Assembly (NCBI GenBank): GCA_903838675.1
Contig: CAILZI010000147.1
Span: 1-37,430 of the forward strand
Length of the DNA: 37,430 nt
Direction: 5' to 3'
Source: an uncultured Verrucomicrobiota bacterium
GTDB taxonomy: Bacteria; Verrucomicrobiota; Verrucomicrobiia; Verrucomicrobiales; Verrucomicrobiaceae
Made by a program: the position numbers and the translations under genes. Within the stretch, counting starts at the first letter, position 1. Each line of letters starts with the position of its first letter. This document shows, piece after piece, positions 23,888 to 31,284 of the stretch. The notes under the pieces were generated by a model. The model saw only the letters and a program-made list of their open reading frames with translations. It was not told where the DNA came from and made no database searches.

Positions 23888-25430
23888 GGGGAAGGTTTCG
23901 ATTGAAGGGCACCGTGCCTGCATGCGCAAATGAAGGGTGCCGCATCTGCACTGAGGGCTGTTCTGGCAGCTGCTTTTTAGCTCGCAGACCTTCCTGATAA
24001 ATGATGCAGGCATTCAGCGCCCCGGCGATGAACCAGCAGAAAAAATTCACCGGAAAGGTGGATGTGACATTGCCGGCAAAGATATTGTGAACAAGGAGAC
24101 CGAACTCGATGCCAACCATCCACAGGCAGATGCTGAAGACGGGGGTGCCGCGCAGCCCAAGCACGCTGCGGTGAAACGAATGCAAGGCCAATGCTGCAAT
24201 GATGAGCAGGATGCCGAGAGGCAGCCAGCCTATTTCAAGCAGCAGGTTGGATATGAGATCATGACTGGCAACCATGTGGGCCTCATGCATGTCAGCCGCG
24301 CCCTTGGTGCCATAACCGAACATGGTCCACATGAGCGGGTTGTGCGCAACGTCATGCATGCCATCGAGGCGATCACAGATGGTCCAGAAGCGTGAGAACT
24401 GCTCGCCGAGGGCGGTTCCGCCAAAGTTTTCGAGCGCCCAGAGCGTGAGTCTGGTAACAGCAGCTATCAGCTCCTGAGCAAAAATGCAGGCGCTGACGAA
24501 CATGGTAACAACGGCGGCGTAGAGTGTCGCGGTGCCGCGTGCGCTGCGCAGCACAGGCAGCAGCAGGATGGGCAGCGTCCAGTTGATGATGGCAACACGC
24601 GTCATGCTGGCGACACAGGCGACGACGAAGAGAGCAAAGAGCACGAAACTCATCCCACCCCAGGCGCGGGTGCCGGTGTCGCGATGATGGCGGCGCACCA
24701 TGAGCGCAAGGCAGGCGCAGACAGCGCAAGTCGTGCCGAAGGGAGAGCTGTCCACCAGCGTGGAGAAAGGGCGGGGGCGGACGTCATCGAGATGCTTGGA
24801 GAGCACCGTGAGGCCGGACTGCAGGTATTCGATTTCGAACTCGCTGAGGCCAAAGATCTGCTGCTTGATGCCGTAAAGCGCGACGGGAATGAAGACGATG
24901 AGGCAGTACTTGATGAATGCGATGATCTGATCCGGAGTGCGGAAAATGCAAGGAACAACAAACAGCAGGAACATGTAGGCCGCGCCATCCGCAAGCTGTG
25001 TGGCAGCCGCATTGAAGCCACTGCCACTGCGCAAAGCAGAAACGCCGGAGACGATAAAGCCGAGGATGCAGACGAGCAGTGAAACCAGCTTGCGCCTCTG
25101 ATGGAGGCTGCCGTCGTGAAGTGAGCGAACCAAAGTGCCAATGCAGATGCCGGCCAGTGTGAGCGGGCAGAGCGCGCGCACCCACATGACGTCGTTCATC
25201 GTGACGTGACCGTCGAAGATCATCATGCGCTTCAGCAGGTCACTGTAACCGGCATAGAGCACCATGAGGTATAGAGCCACCCGTGGCTGGATCACGGCGA
25301 GGATGAAGGAGCCGATGGAGAGAAACTGCGCCAATGCGCCGATGGAGTTGCCGCCCCCAAGCAGCACGGACAGCATGACATAGACGGCACCGACGCCGCC
25401 GAGAAAGATGATGAGAGCCCTGCCTTGCAT
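23880..25430 (-). CDS. O-antigen ligase/polymerase-like membrane protein (Wzy/WaaL family)
   Basis: The 516-aa product has about 12 hydrophobic helices and one large periplasmic loop. Near the loop's end lies HMVASHDLISNLLLEIGWLP, matching the conserved region of Wzy_C (His followed by SNLLLEIGW) where catalytic histidines sit in WaaL/Wzy enzymes. Earlier, RPFSTLVDSSPFGTTC contains the Arg-rich turn often seen in this family. It would polymerise lipid-linked repeat units or ligate glycan to a lipid or protein acceptor in the periplasm. Polymerase and ligase cannot be separated by sequence alone. It lies 7 bp after the flippase gene and overlaps the next glycosyltransferase by 8 bp. The C-terminal 40 residues are hydrophilic. 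Confidence 0.87.
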   Translation of the reverse strand: MQGRALIIFLGGVGAVYVMLSVLLGGGNSIGALAQFLSIGSFILAVIQPRVALYLMVLYAGYSDLLKRMMIFDGHVTMNDVMWVRALCPLTLAGICIGTLVRSLHDGSLHQRRKLVSLLVCILGFIVSGVSALRSGSGFNAAATQLADGAAYMFLLFVVPCIFRTPDQIIAFIKYCLIVFIPVALYGIKQQIFGLSEFEIEYLQSGLTVLSKHLDDVRPRPFSTLVDSSPFGTTCAVCACLALMVRRHHRDTGTRAWGGMSFVLFALFVVACVASMTRVAIINWTLPILLLPVLRSARGTATLYAAVVTMFVSACIFAQELIAAVTRLTLWALENFGGTALGEQFSRFWTICDRLDGMHDVAHNPLMWTMFGYGTKGAADMHEAHMVASHDLISNLLLEIGWLPLGILLIIAALALHSFHRSVLGLRGTPVFSICLWMVGIEFGLLVHNIFAGNVTSTFPVNFFCWFIAGALNACIIYQEGLRAKKQLPEQPSVQMRHPSFAHAGTVPFNRNLPHG

Positions 25431-25437
25431 AAGAAAA

Positions 25438-26721
25438 TCAGGAGTGCAGCAGCGACCGCATGCGCAGCAGCGTGAAACGCGGCAGACCCAGGAACGCCCG
25501 AGTCATGAGGCCGGAGACATTCAGACGCAGCCATGGTGAGAGATAGGTCCACACCACCCAGGCAAGGGTGTATGACACCAGAGTCGCCCAAGCGGCGCCC
25601 AAGCCGCCATGCGAGGGAATCCAGAGCATGTTCAGCGAAGCGTTCACCGCGACGGCCACGAAGACGGAAGGGAGGTTTGCGGCCAGATTGTCTTCCACGG
25701 TAAGAATCTGTGTGCGGGCAATGCCGATGGCATATGGAATGAAGGCCCATGCGTGCACACGCAGCATTTCAGAACTGCGGGTGAATTCACGACCGAAGGC
25801 AAACGACATCCAGGGAGAGAGCAGCAGCAGTGCGGCTGCGACGCCACAGGCGAGAACGACGGAGGCTGAAAAGTAATCGACAACGCTGTTTTCAAAGAGC
25901 CCCGCCGTGTTTTGCCGATCCTGCATCAACCGAGGCAGAAAGAGCGTGGCAAGGATGCCCGGCATGAAGTAAGCCATTTCAGAAACACGCACGGCAGCAC
26001 CATAGATGCCCGCCTCCTCGGCACCCCGCAGCCACTCGATCATCATGGTGTCGAGACGGAACAGCAGCATCAAGGCAGCCTGAGAGGCAAGTTCAGGCCA
26101 GGACCGTCTGACTAGTGCGAAGGCACGTGAGAATTGAAAGGCTCCCCATCTGATGCTGCCACCACTGCGAAGGAACACGAGCGCGCTGAGAGAGATGAAG
26201 ATCCAGCCTTCAAGCGCATACGTCAGGGCAAAAAACCACAGCGGTGCCTGATACCAAATGCCTGCGGCAATGCATGCGGCGCTGATGATGAAGCCGGTAA
26301 ACTGGGCGATGACAGACTGCGCCACACGGCCGTGAGACTCCAGCCATGCGAGGATTTCTGTGGCAGGATTGGTTAGCAGCTGCGTGCCATAAACAACGAG
26401 CAGGAGAGAGCCTTCCGGCTTGCGCCAACCGATCCAAGCGATCAAACCGGTGAAAAGTGTGGCGGAGACGATGAAACGGGCCGTGATCGTGACGCCGAGC
26501 ACGGCAGGCGGATCCCCCCCCGGCTTCATGAGTTCACGCACGGTGTAACGGGCAAAGCCGAGTTCACCGACACTCAGGAGAACCAAAACGACCGCCATGG
26601 CGAAGGCGATCTGACCAAAGCCAGCGCCACCGAGATAACGCGCAAGGGCACAGGTGAGCGCAAAGCTCAGCGCAATGCGCACCACGCGCAGCAGCGTCGC
26701 CAGCGAGAACGTTTTGAACAT
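25438..26721 (-). CDS. Polysaccharide flippase (Wzx/MOP family)
   Basis: This 427-aa membrane protein of the MOP exporter superfamily has about 12-14 helices. The N-terminus FKTFSLATLLRVVRIALSFA and the repeat region ARYLGGAGFGQIAFAMAVVL match Polysacc_synt proteins. The central part has RLDTMMIEWLRGAEEAGIYG and AVRVSEMAYFMPGI, a signature stretch of Wzx flippases where the substrate path opens. It would move undecaprenyl-linked oligosaccharide across the inner membrane for the adjacent Wzy-like protein. An ATG at 26739 adds six residues; 26721 is chosen because MFKTF begins the conserved part. It lies 39 bp after gmhA and 7 bp before the Wzy-like gene. Confidence 0.92.
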   Translation of the reverse strand: MFKTFSLATLLRVVRIALSFALTCALARYLGGAGFGQIAFAMAVVLVLLSVGELGFARYTVRELMKPGGDPPAVLGVTITARFIVSATLFTGLIAWIGWRKPEGSLLLVVYGTQLLTNPATEILAWLESHGRVAQSVIAQFTGFIISAACIAAGIWYQAPLWFFALTYALEGWIFISLSALVFLRSGGSIRWGAFQFSRAFALVRRSWPELASQAALMLLFRLDTMMIEWLRGAEEAGIYGAAVRVSEMAYFMPGILATLFLPRLMQDRQNTAGLFENSVVDYFSASVVLACGVAAALLLLSPWMSFAFGREFTRSSEMLRVHAWAFIPYAIGIARTQILTVEDNLAANLPSVFVAVAVNASLNMLWIPSHGGLGAAWATLVSYTLAWVVWTYLSPWLRLNVSGLMTRAFLGLPRFTLLRMRSLLHS

Positions 26722-26760
26722 GTGACTAGCAGCGGCCATGAAGGACGCGAAACGCGAGCT

Positions 26761-27342
26761 TTAAGCCGCCGCAAAGCTTTGCTCCGCAACATCGCAGAGG
26801 AGATGCCCGATGAGGAGGTGGCATTCCTGAACGCGTGCGGTGATCGCGGAGGGTGCTTTGAAGCTCAGTTTGGCTTCAGCAGCGCAATCCGCGCCTTTTT
26901 CGCCGGTGAAGGCGATGGTGACACAGCCGCGTTTGTTCGCGGCCTGAAGGCCGAGGAGGACGTTTTTACTGGTGCCTGAGGTGGAGATGCCAAGCACAAC
27001 ATCCCCCGGCTGGGCGAGCGCCTCGATCTGGCGCGAGAAGACAGTGTCGTAACCGAAATCGTTGCTGTGAGCGGTGAGAATGGAGGTGTCGGTGGTCAAG
27101 GCGAGACCCGCGAGGGCGGGGCGATTGATGCGGTAACGCACAACGAGCTCGGCAGCGAGGTGCTGCGCATCCGCAGCGCTACCACCATTGCCGAAGAAGA
27201 TGATTTTCTTCCCATCTTTCAAAGCGGTGAGCCAGGCGGCGGCCAGCGGAGCGATCTGGTCACTTAGCGCACTCAGCCTAGCGATGGCTTCCTGATGCTC
27301 GCTGAGATGTGTTTTGAAGAGGGAGGCGAAATCGGTGCTCAT
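26761..27342 (-). CDS. gmhA: Sedoheptulose-7-phosphate isomerase (SIS domain)
   Basis: GmhA converts D-sedoheptulose 7-phosphate to D-glycero-D-manno-heptose 7-phosphate, the first step of ADP-heptose synthesis. The 193-aa length matches E. coli GmhA. The SIS motifs are IIFFGNGGSAADAQHLAAE (47-65) and LGISTSGTSKNVLLGL (117-132). Zinc/active-site residues fall at His61, Glu65, Gln172 and His180, the same numbers as I recall for the E. coli enzyme. Its start overlaps the rfaE1 stop by 4 bp, giving a coupled pair of successive pathway enzymes. The later enzymes GmhB and RfaE2/HldC are not in the window. Confidence 0.95.
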   Translation of the reverse strand: MSTDFASLFKTHLSEHQEAIARLSALSDQIAPLAAAWLTALKDGKKIIFFGNGGSAADAQHLAAELVVRYRINRPALAGLALTTDTSILTAHSNDFGYDTVFSRQIEALAQPGDVVLGISTSGTSKNVLLGLQAANKRGCVTIAFTGEKGADCAAEAKLSFKAPSAITARVQECHLLIGHLLCDVAEQSFAAA

Positions 27343-28334
27343 TTGGATGAGAAGGCTGCCAGCAACTCGTCTGGCGTCAATGTGGCGGTGCCGAGCTTGC
27401 CAACGACGATGCCGCTGGCGTGGTTTGAAATTTCTGCGGCTTCACGCAGGCTGTGCCCGCTGGCGAGTGCCAGCGTGAGCAGGGCGATGGCGGTGTCGCC
27501 AGCGCCGGAGACGTCGAAGACTTCACGCGCACGTGTGGGGATGTGATGCGGGGGCTGGCCACGTTCGAACAACATCATGCCCTGCTCCCCAAGGGTGACG
27601 AGGACACTGGCGACATTCCATTTGGCGAGCAGCACACGGCCTACTTCGAGGAGTTCCTGGTTTTCGAGCGGAGCTTCGGGCAGCAGATGATCTTCGAGAC
27701 CGGCGGCAGCGAAGGCTTCGAGACGGTTTGGCTTTACCAGCGAAACGCCGGCCCAAGGCAATGGATTGCGCGGAGACGGATCGACGGTGACGATGAGCTT
27801 GTGCTCGGCGGCGATCTTGGCGACCAGCTGCATGAGCTGCTCGGTCATGAATCCTTTGCCGTAGTCTTCCAGGATGATGGCGTCGAGATTGGGCGCCAGA
27901 TCACGCAGACGCTGCTCCACCTCGATGAGCTCAGGATCGGTCAACGGCAGCAGTTTTTCACGATCGACTCGGACGATCTGCTGCTGGCGTGCAGAGACGC
28001 GTGCTTTCGAGATGGTGGGCAGCGTGGGATGAACGAGAAGCGGGGCGGGATCAACCTTATCTTCGATCAGGAGTTCCCGCAGCTTGTCTGCGGCCATGTC
28101 CCTGCCGACGCGGCCCATGAGATGGGTATTCGGCGAGAACGGGGAGATGTTGCGGGCGACATTGGCTGCACCACCGGGATAAAATTCTTCACGAGTGACT
28201 TCGACGATGGGTACGGGCGCCTCCGGCGAAATGCGGCGGACGTGGCCCCAGATGAAGTGGTCGAGCATGACATCACCCACCACGAGGATGCGGCCTTGCG
28301 CGAGGCGCTGGAGATGTTCGCGGGTGAAGGTCAT
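27339..28334 (-). CDS. rfaE1: D-glycero-beta-D-manno-heptose-7-phosphate kinase (PfkB family)
   Basis: The 331-aa product corresponds to the kinase half of HldE/RfaE, which phosphorylates heptose 7-phosphate at C1. Motifs are ILVVGDVMLDHFIWGHVRRI, ISPEAPVPIVEV (35-46, diagnostic for RfaE), FYPGGAANVARNI (51-63), PSPRNPLPWAGVSLVKPN and the PfkB active site DVSGAGDTAIALL with catalytic Asp280. The nucleotidyltransferase half is absent, so a separate RfaE2/HldC must exist elsewhere. The ATG at 28334 is chosen because it overlaps the DAHP synthase stop by 4 bp; an extension to 28397 would lie inside that gene. The stop overlaps gmhA by 4 bp. Confidence 0.95.
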   Translation of the reverse strand: MTFTREHLQRLAQGRILVVGDVMLDHFIWGHVRRISPEAPVPIVEVTREEFYPGGAANVARNISPFSPNTHLMGRVGRDMAADKLRELLIEDKVDPAPLLVHPTLPTISKARVSARQQQIVRVDREKLLPLTDPELIEVEQRLRDLAPNLDAIILEDYGKGFMTEQLMQLVAKIAAEHKLIVTVDPSPRNPLPWAGVSLVKPNRLEAFAAAGLEDHLLPEAPLENQELLEVGRVLLAKWNVASVLVTLGEQGMMLFERGQPPHHIPTRAREVFDVSGAGDTAIALLTLALASGHSLREAAEISNHASGIVVGKLGTATLTPDELLAAFSSK

Positions 28335-29395
28335 TTGCTGCGGCGTGCGCGGACGGCGGCGGCGAGTTCGTCGAGCATGCCAGCCGTGGTCTCCCACGAG
28401 ACGCAGGCATCGGTGATGCTCTGGCCGTAGGTGAGCGGCTGGCCGGGCTTGGTGTCCTGACGGCCCTCGACGAGATGGCTCTCAATCATCACACCGGTGA
28501 TGGCGGTGCTGCCAGCGGCGATCTGTTCGGCCAGTGAAGCGGAGGCGATGGGCTGCTTGCGGTAGTCCTTGAGGCTGTTGCCGTGGCTGCAATCCACCAT
28601 GACGCTGGCGGGCAGGCCACGTGCAGTAAGCTGGTCCGCGACGGTCTTGATGGAGGCTGCATCGAAATTCGTGCCGCCTTTGCCACCGCGCAGGATGACG
28701 TGGCAGGCATGGTTGCCCTTGGTGTTCACGATGGCTGCGACGCCGTCTTTGGTCACAGAGAGGAAGCAGTGCTGACCTTTGGCGGCCTCGATCGCATCCA
28801 GTGCGACTTGAATGCCGCCGTCGGTGCCGTTTTTGAAACCCACCGGCATGGACAGGCCGGAGGCGAGCTGGCGGTGGACCTGGCTTTCCGTGGTGCGTGC
28901 GCCGATGGCACCCCAGGAGACTACATCGGCGATGTACTGCGGGGTGATGACATCGAGAAACTCTGTGCCGGCAGGAACGCCGCGCTTGGTGAGCTTGATG
29001 AGGAGGTCACGTGCACCACGCAGGCCGCCATTGATATCGAAGCTGCCGTCGAGATGTGGATCATTGATGAAGCCCTTCCAACCGACCGTGGTACGTGGCT
29101 TTTCAAAATAGACGCGCATCACGATCTCAAGATCAGCGGTGTATTTCTCGCGTGCCTGAATGATGTGCTGGGCGTATTCGAGAGCGGACTTGGTGTCGTG
29201 TATCGAGCAGGGCCCTACGACGACAAGCAGGCGGTCGTCCTTCAAAGTGAGGATGGCTTCGGCCCGTTTGCGCGAGTCTTCAATGAAGGCGGATTCCAAC
29301 TCCCCCAGGCGGAACTCATGCATGAGTAGTGCGGGCTGGATGAGGGGAAGTATCTCGGCGACGCGAAGGTCGTCAGTAGGATGGGTGCGGCTCAC
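28331..29395 (-). CDS. aroF: 3-deoxy-7-phosphoheptulonate (DAHP) synthase, class I AroAI-alpha type
   Basis: This enzyme condenses PEP and erythrose 4-phosphate to DAHP, the first step of the shikimate pathway. The 354-aa protein aligns along its length with E. coli AroF/G/H. Examples are DDLRVAEILPLIQP at the N-terminus, DDRLLVVVGPCSIHDTKSAL with the metal-binding Cys, IVMRVYFEKPRTTVGWKGF, WGAIGARTTESQVHRQLASG, GFKNGTDGGIQ and MVDCSHGNSLKDY. The N-terminal extension that forms the feedback site in AroFGH is present, so allosteric control by an aromatic amino acid is likely; which one is not readable, and the symbol is a generic choice. The GTG at 29395 fits the alignment. It is the first gene of arm B and overlaps rfaE1 by 4 bp. 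Confidence 0.94.
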   Translation of the reverse strand: MSRTHPTDDLRVAEILPLIQPALLMHEFRLGELESAFIEDSRKRAEAILTLKDDRLLVVVGPCSIHDTKSALEYAQHIIQAREKYTADLEIVMRVYFEKPRTTVGWKGFINDPHLDGSFDINGGLRGARDLLIKLTKRGVPAGTEFLDVITPQYIADVVSWGAIGARTTESQVHRQLASGLSMPVGFKNGTDGGIQVALDAIEAAKGQHCFLSVTKDGVAAIVNTKGNHACHVILRGGKGGTNFDAASIKTVADQLTARGLPASVMVDCSHGNSLKDYRKQPIASASLAEQIAAGSTAITGVMIESHLVEGRQDTKPGQPLTYGQSITDACVSWETTAGMLDELAAAVRARRSK

Positions 29396-29693
29396 GGCAA
29401 AAGGGGGGGCAAAAGCGGGCGCGCAGAATGGAGGAATCTGGCGGCTGTGGAAACCGAAAGTTCAGAGAAGATGCGAAATCTCAAACACGCGGCAAGCTGC
29501 CGCCCATGGTGCCCATTATTCAGGCACCACCGCAGATCGATGGGATTGAGGAGCGCACAGGACGCAGGCATGTGAGGCCAATTGTGGGTTTCCACTCATA
29601 GCAAATATGCCAATTACGGAAATTTTGCATGAATTGGGTATTTTAGCAAAGCTAAATATCTGACAATCCTTTATGAAATGCCGTTTCGTGAAC
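29396..29693 (-). promoter_or_regulatory. Upstream region and possible long leader of the aroF-led operon
   Basis: This 298-bp stretch has no credible gene. Its proximal part (29396-29590) is GC-rich; on the minus strand it can form small hairpins, including cggca-gct-tgccg and a ggtgcc/gggcacc pair. The distal part (29590-29693) is strikingly AT-rich. A promoter-like pair on the minus strand is TTGTCA (29666-29661) and TAAAAT (29645-29640), but its 15-nt spacer is short. If used, it would leave a leader of about 240 nt before aroF. A 67-aa minus-strand ORF (29392-29595) has no tandem aromatic codons typical of an attenuator peptide. Confidence 0.35.
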
Positions 29694-29725
29694 AAGAAAA
29701 AAGGCGGTCGTTGCCGACCGCCTTT
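29694..29725 (-). terminator. Rho-independent terminator of rpsB-tsf
   Basis: On the minus strand an 11-bp perfect stem (aaaggcggtcg with cgaccgccttt, + coordinates 29700-29710 and 29715-29725) closes a 4-nt loop. The transcript then runs into a TTTTTTCTTG tract. It lies 22 bp past the tsf stop. Confidence 0.92.
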
Positions 29726-29747
29726 CGTGAAGTAGTTGAACTTGCGT

Positions 29748-30347
29748 TTATTGGAGGTCTTCACCCACGGCGTAACGCACGAAGCGGCGCACGATGAGGT
29801 TTTCGCCCAGCTCAGTGATCTTGCCCTTGATCAGATTCGCGATGGTGAGATCGGGATCTTTGATGAAGGCTTGTTCGAGCAGGCAGTTGTCGGCATAGAA
29901 TTTCTCCATTTTGCCGTCCACGATCTTGTCGACGATGTTGGCAGGCTTGCCTTTGACCAGCTCGGCGCCGATTTCACGCTCCTTGGCGACGAGGTCCGCA
30001 GGGACGTCTTCGCGCTGGAGGAAACGTGGGTTCGAGGCGGCGATGTGAAGGGAAATGTCCTTCACGAGAGCCTGGAAGTTTTCATTGCGAGCGACGAAGT
30101 CGGTTTCGCAGTTCACTTCGATGAGCACGCCGATGCGGCCTGCCATGTGGATGTAGGAGGCGATGATGCCTTCCTTCGTTTGGCGGTCGGCCTTTTTCTC
30201 GGCCTTGATGGTGCCGCTTTTGCGGAGGATGACTTCAGCCTTCTCGAGGTCGCCAGCGGCTTCCGTGAGGGCTTTTTTGCATTCCATCATGCCTGCGTTG
30301 GTCTTTTCACGCAGGGTCATGACGAGTTTAGCGGAGATTTCAGCCAT
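29748..30347 (-). CDS. tsf: Translation elongation factor Ts (short form)
   Basis: EF-Ts recycles EF-Tu by exchanging GDP for GTP. The 199-aa protein starts with the UBA-like N-terminal domain KLVMTLREKTNAGMMECKKA and ALTEAAGDLEKAEVILRKSG. The EF-Tu-contacting signature IEVNCETDFVARNENFQALV follows, with the conserved Thr-Asp-Phe. The C-terminal part has VRRFVRYAVGEDL. It is far shorter than the 283-aa E. coli protein, resembling the short Thermus-type form with a single core repeat. It lies 24 bp after rpsB in the usual order and is followed by a strong terminator. No Shine-Dalgarno sequence precedes the ATG. Confidence 0.97.
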   Translation of the reverse strand: MAEISAKLVMTLREKTNAGMMECKKALTEAAGDLEKAEVILRKSGTIKAEKKADRQTKEGIIASYIHMAGRIGVLIEVNCETDFVARNENFQALVKDISLHIAASNPRFLQREDVPADLVAKEREIGAELVKGKPANIVDKIVDGKMEKFYADNCLLEQAFIKDPDLTIANLIKGKITELGENLIVRRFVRYAVGEDLQ

Positions 30348-30371
30348 GTGTCGGTTGGGGGGTGAAATGGG

Positions 30372-31064
30372 TTACTTCTTGGCTTCGGCGGTGGCGACGA
30401 TGACGGGGTCGATCAGCTTCTGCAGAATGATGCGGATGGAGCGGATGGCGTCGTCGTTGGCGGCGATGGGGTAGTCGATGATGTTCGGGTCGGCGTTCGT
30501 GTCCACGAGGGCGACGATCGGGATCTTCAGACGGCGGGACTCATGAACGGCGATGTGCTCGCGGGCGGAGTCAACGATGACGACTGCGTCAGGGATCTTG
30601 CCCATGTGACGGATGCCGCGGAGGTTGCGCTCGAGCTTGATACGCTCACGGTTGAGGCCGGCGAGCTCCTTCTTGGACATGAGCTTGAACTCAGGCTTGC
30701 TCTCGATTTCTTCGAGGTAGTTGAGACGGGCGATGCTCTTCTTGATCGTCTCCATGTTGGTGAGCGTGCCGCCCAGCCAGCGATGGTTGACGTAGAACTG
30801 ACCGCAAGCTTCGGAGGCCTGCTTGACGGCTTCCTGAGCCTGGCGTTTGCAGCCGACGAAGAGGATTTTTTTGCCGCGGCGGGCGAGATCGGCCAGGAAT
30901 TCAGCGGCCGTGTCGATCTGCTTGACGGTTTCCTCGATGTTGAGGATGTGAATCTGGTTTTTGGTGCCCATGATGAAATTCTTCATCTTGGGGTTCCAGC
31001 GCTTGGTTTGATGTCCGAAATGGACTCCGGCTTCGACGAGCTCGGCGAGGATCTGTGTTGACAT
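30372..31064 (-). CDS. rpsB: 30S ribosomal protein S2
   Basis: The 230-aa protein is a typical S2. It has LAELVEAGVHFGHQTKRWNP near the N-terminus, then MKNFIMGTKNQIHILNIEET, ILFVGCKRQAQEAV, VNHRWLGGTLTNMETI, the coiled-coil segment LEEIESKPEFKLMSKKELAG and PDAVVIVDSAREHIAVHESR. IPIVALVDTNADPNIIDYPI completes the match. S2 binds the 30S head/body junction with S1. The ATG at 31064 matches the usual start; an extension to 31097 adds residues not found in the family. It is the first gene of the rpsB-tsf pair. Confidence 0.98.
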   Translation of the reverse strand: MSTQILAELVEAGVHFGHQTKRWNPKMKNFIMGTKNQIHILNIEETVKQIDTAAEFLADLARRGKKILFVGCKRQAQEAVKQASEACGQFYVNHRWLGGTLTNMETIKKSIARLNYLEEIESKPEFKLMSKKELAGLNRERIKLERNLRGIRHMGKIPDAVVIVDSAREHIAVHESRRLKIPIVALVDTNADPNIIDYPIAANDDAIRSIRIILQKLIDPVIVATAEAKK

Positions 31065-31284
31065 GTATGTGGTATCTAAGGCGCCTGTCTTCCGCACGTT
31101 TTGGGGGCAAAACGCTCAACCACAAGGGCTGATCCGGTCGAACGGGCTTCGGTTTGAATCTTTTGGCCTGACCAACATGGCCCGGCAAAAGGGGCGCGAT
31201 GTTACCGGCATCCCCTGCGACGGCAAGCAGTTTTTCTCCTGCGGAATCGTCACTTAGGGGTGATTTCCTGCCCAACCCGGCAAC
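31065..31284 (-). promoter_or_regulatory. rpsB 5' leader region with a hairpin
   Basis: There are 220 bp without a credible gene between the pseudouridine synthase stop and rpsB. A perfect 7-bp hairpin (cgttttg, 31097-31103; caaaacg, 31108-31114; 4-nt loop, CCCC in the transcript) lies 33 nt upstream of the rpsB start. S2 is known to repress its own operon through leader RNA in some bacteria; whether this hairpin does so here is speculative. No strong promoter consensus or terminator for the upstream gene was found. Confidence 0.35.

Noticed and set aside
27453..28430. 325-aa open frame on the plus strand opposite rfaE1
   Set aside because: The minus strand encodes a convincing PfkB kinase; the plus-strand translation has no recognisable motif.
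29392..29595. 67-aa ORF as an attenuator leader peptide for aroF
   Set aside because: It overlaps the aroF start, has only two separated Trp codons, no Phe/Tyr cluster and no terminator/antiterminator pair that I could fold.
31065..31284. Possible tRNA suggested by a GTTCGA-like stretch in the rpsB leader
   Set aside because: No acceptor stem, D-arm or anticodon arm can be folded around it.
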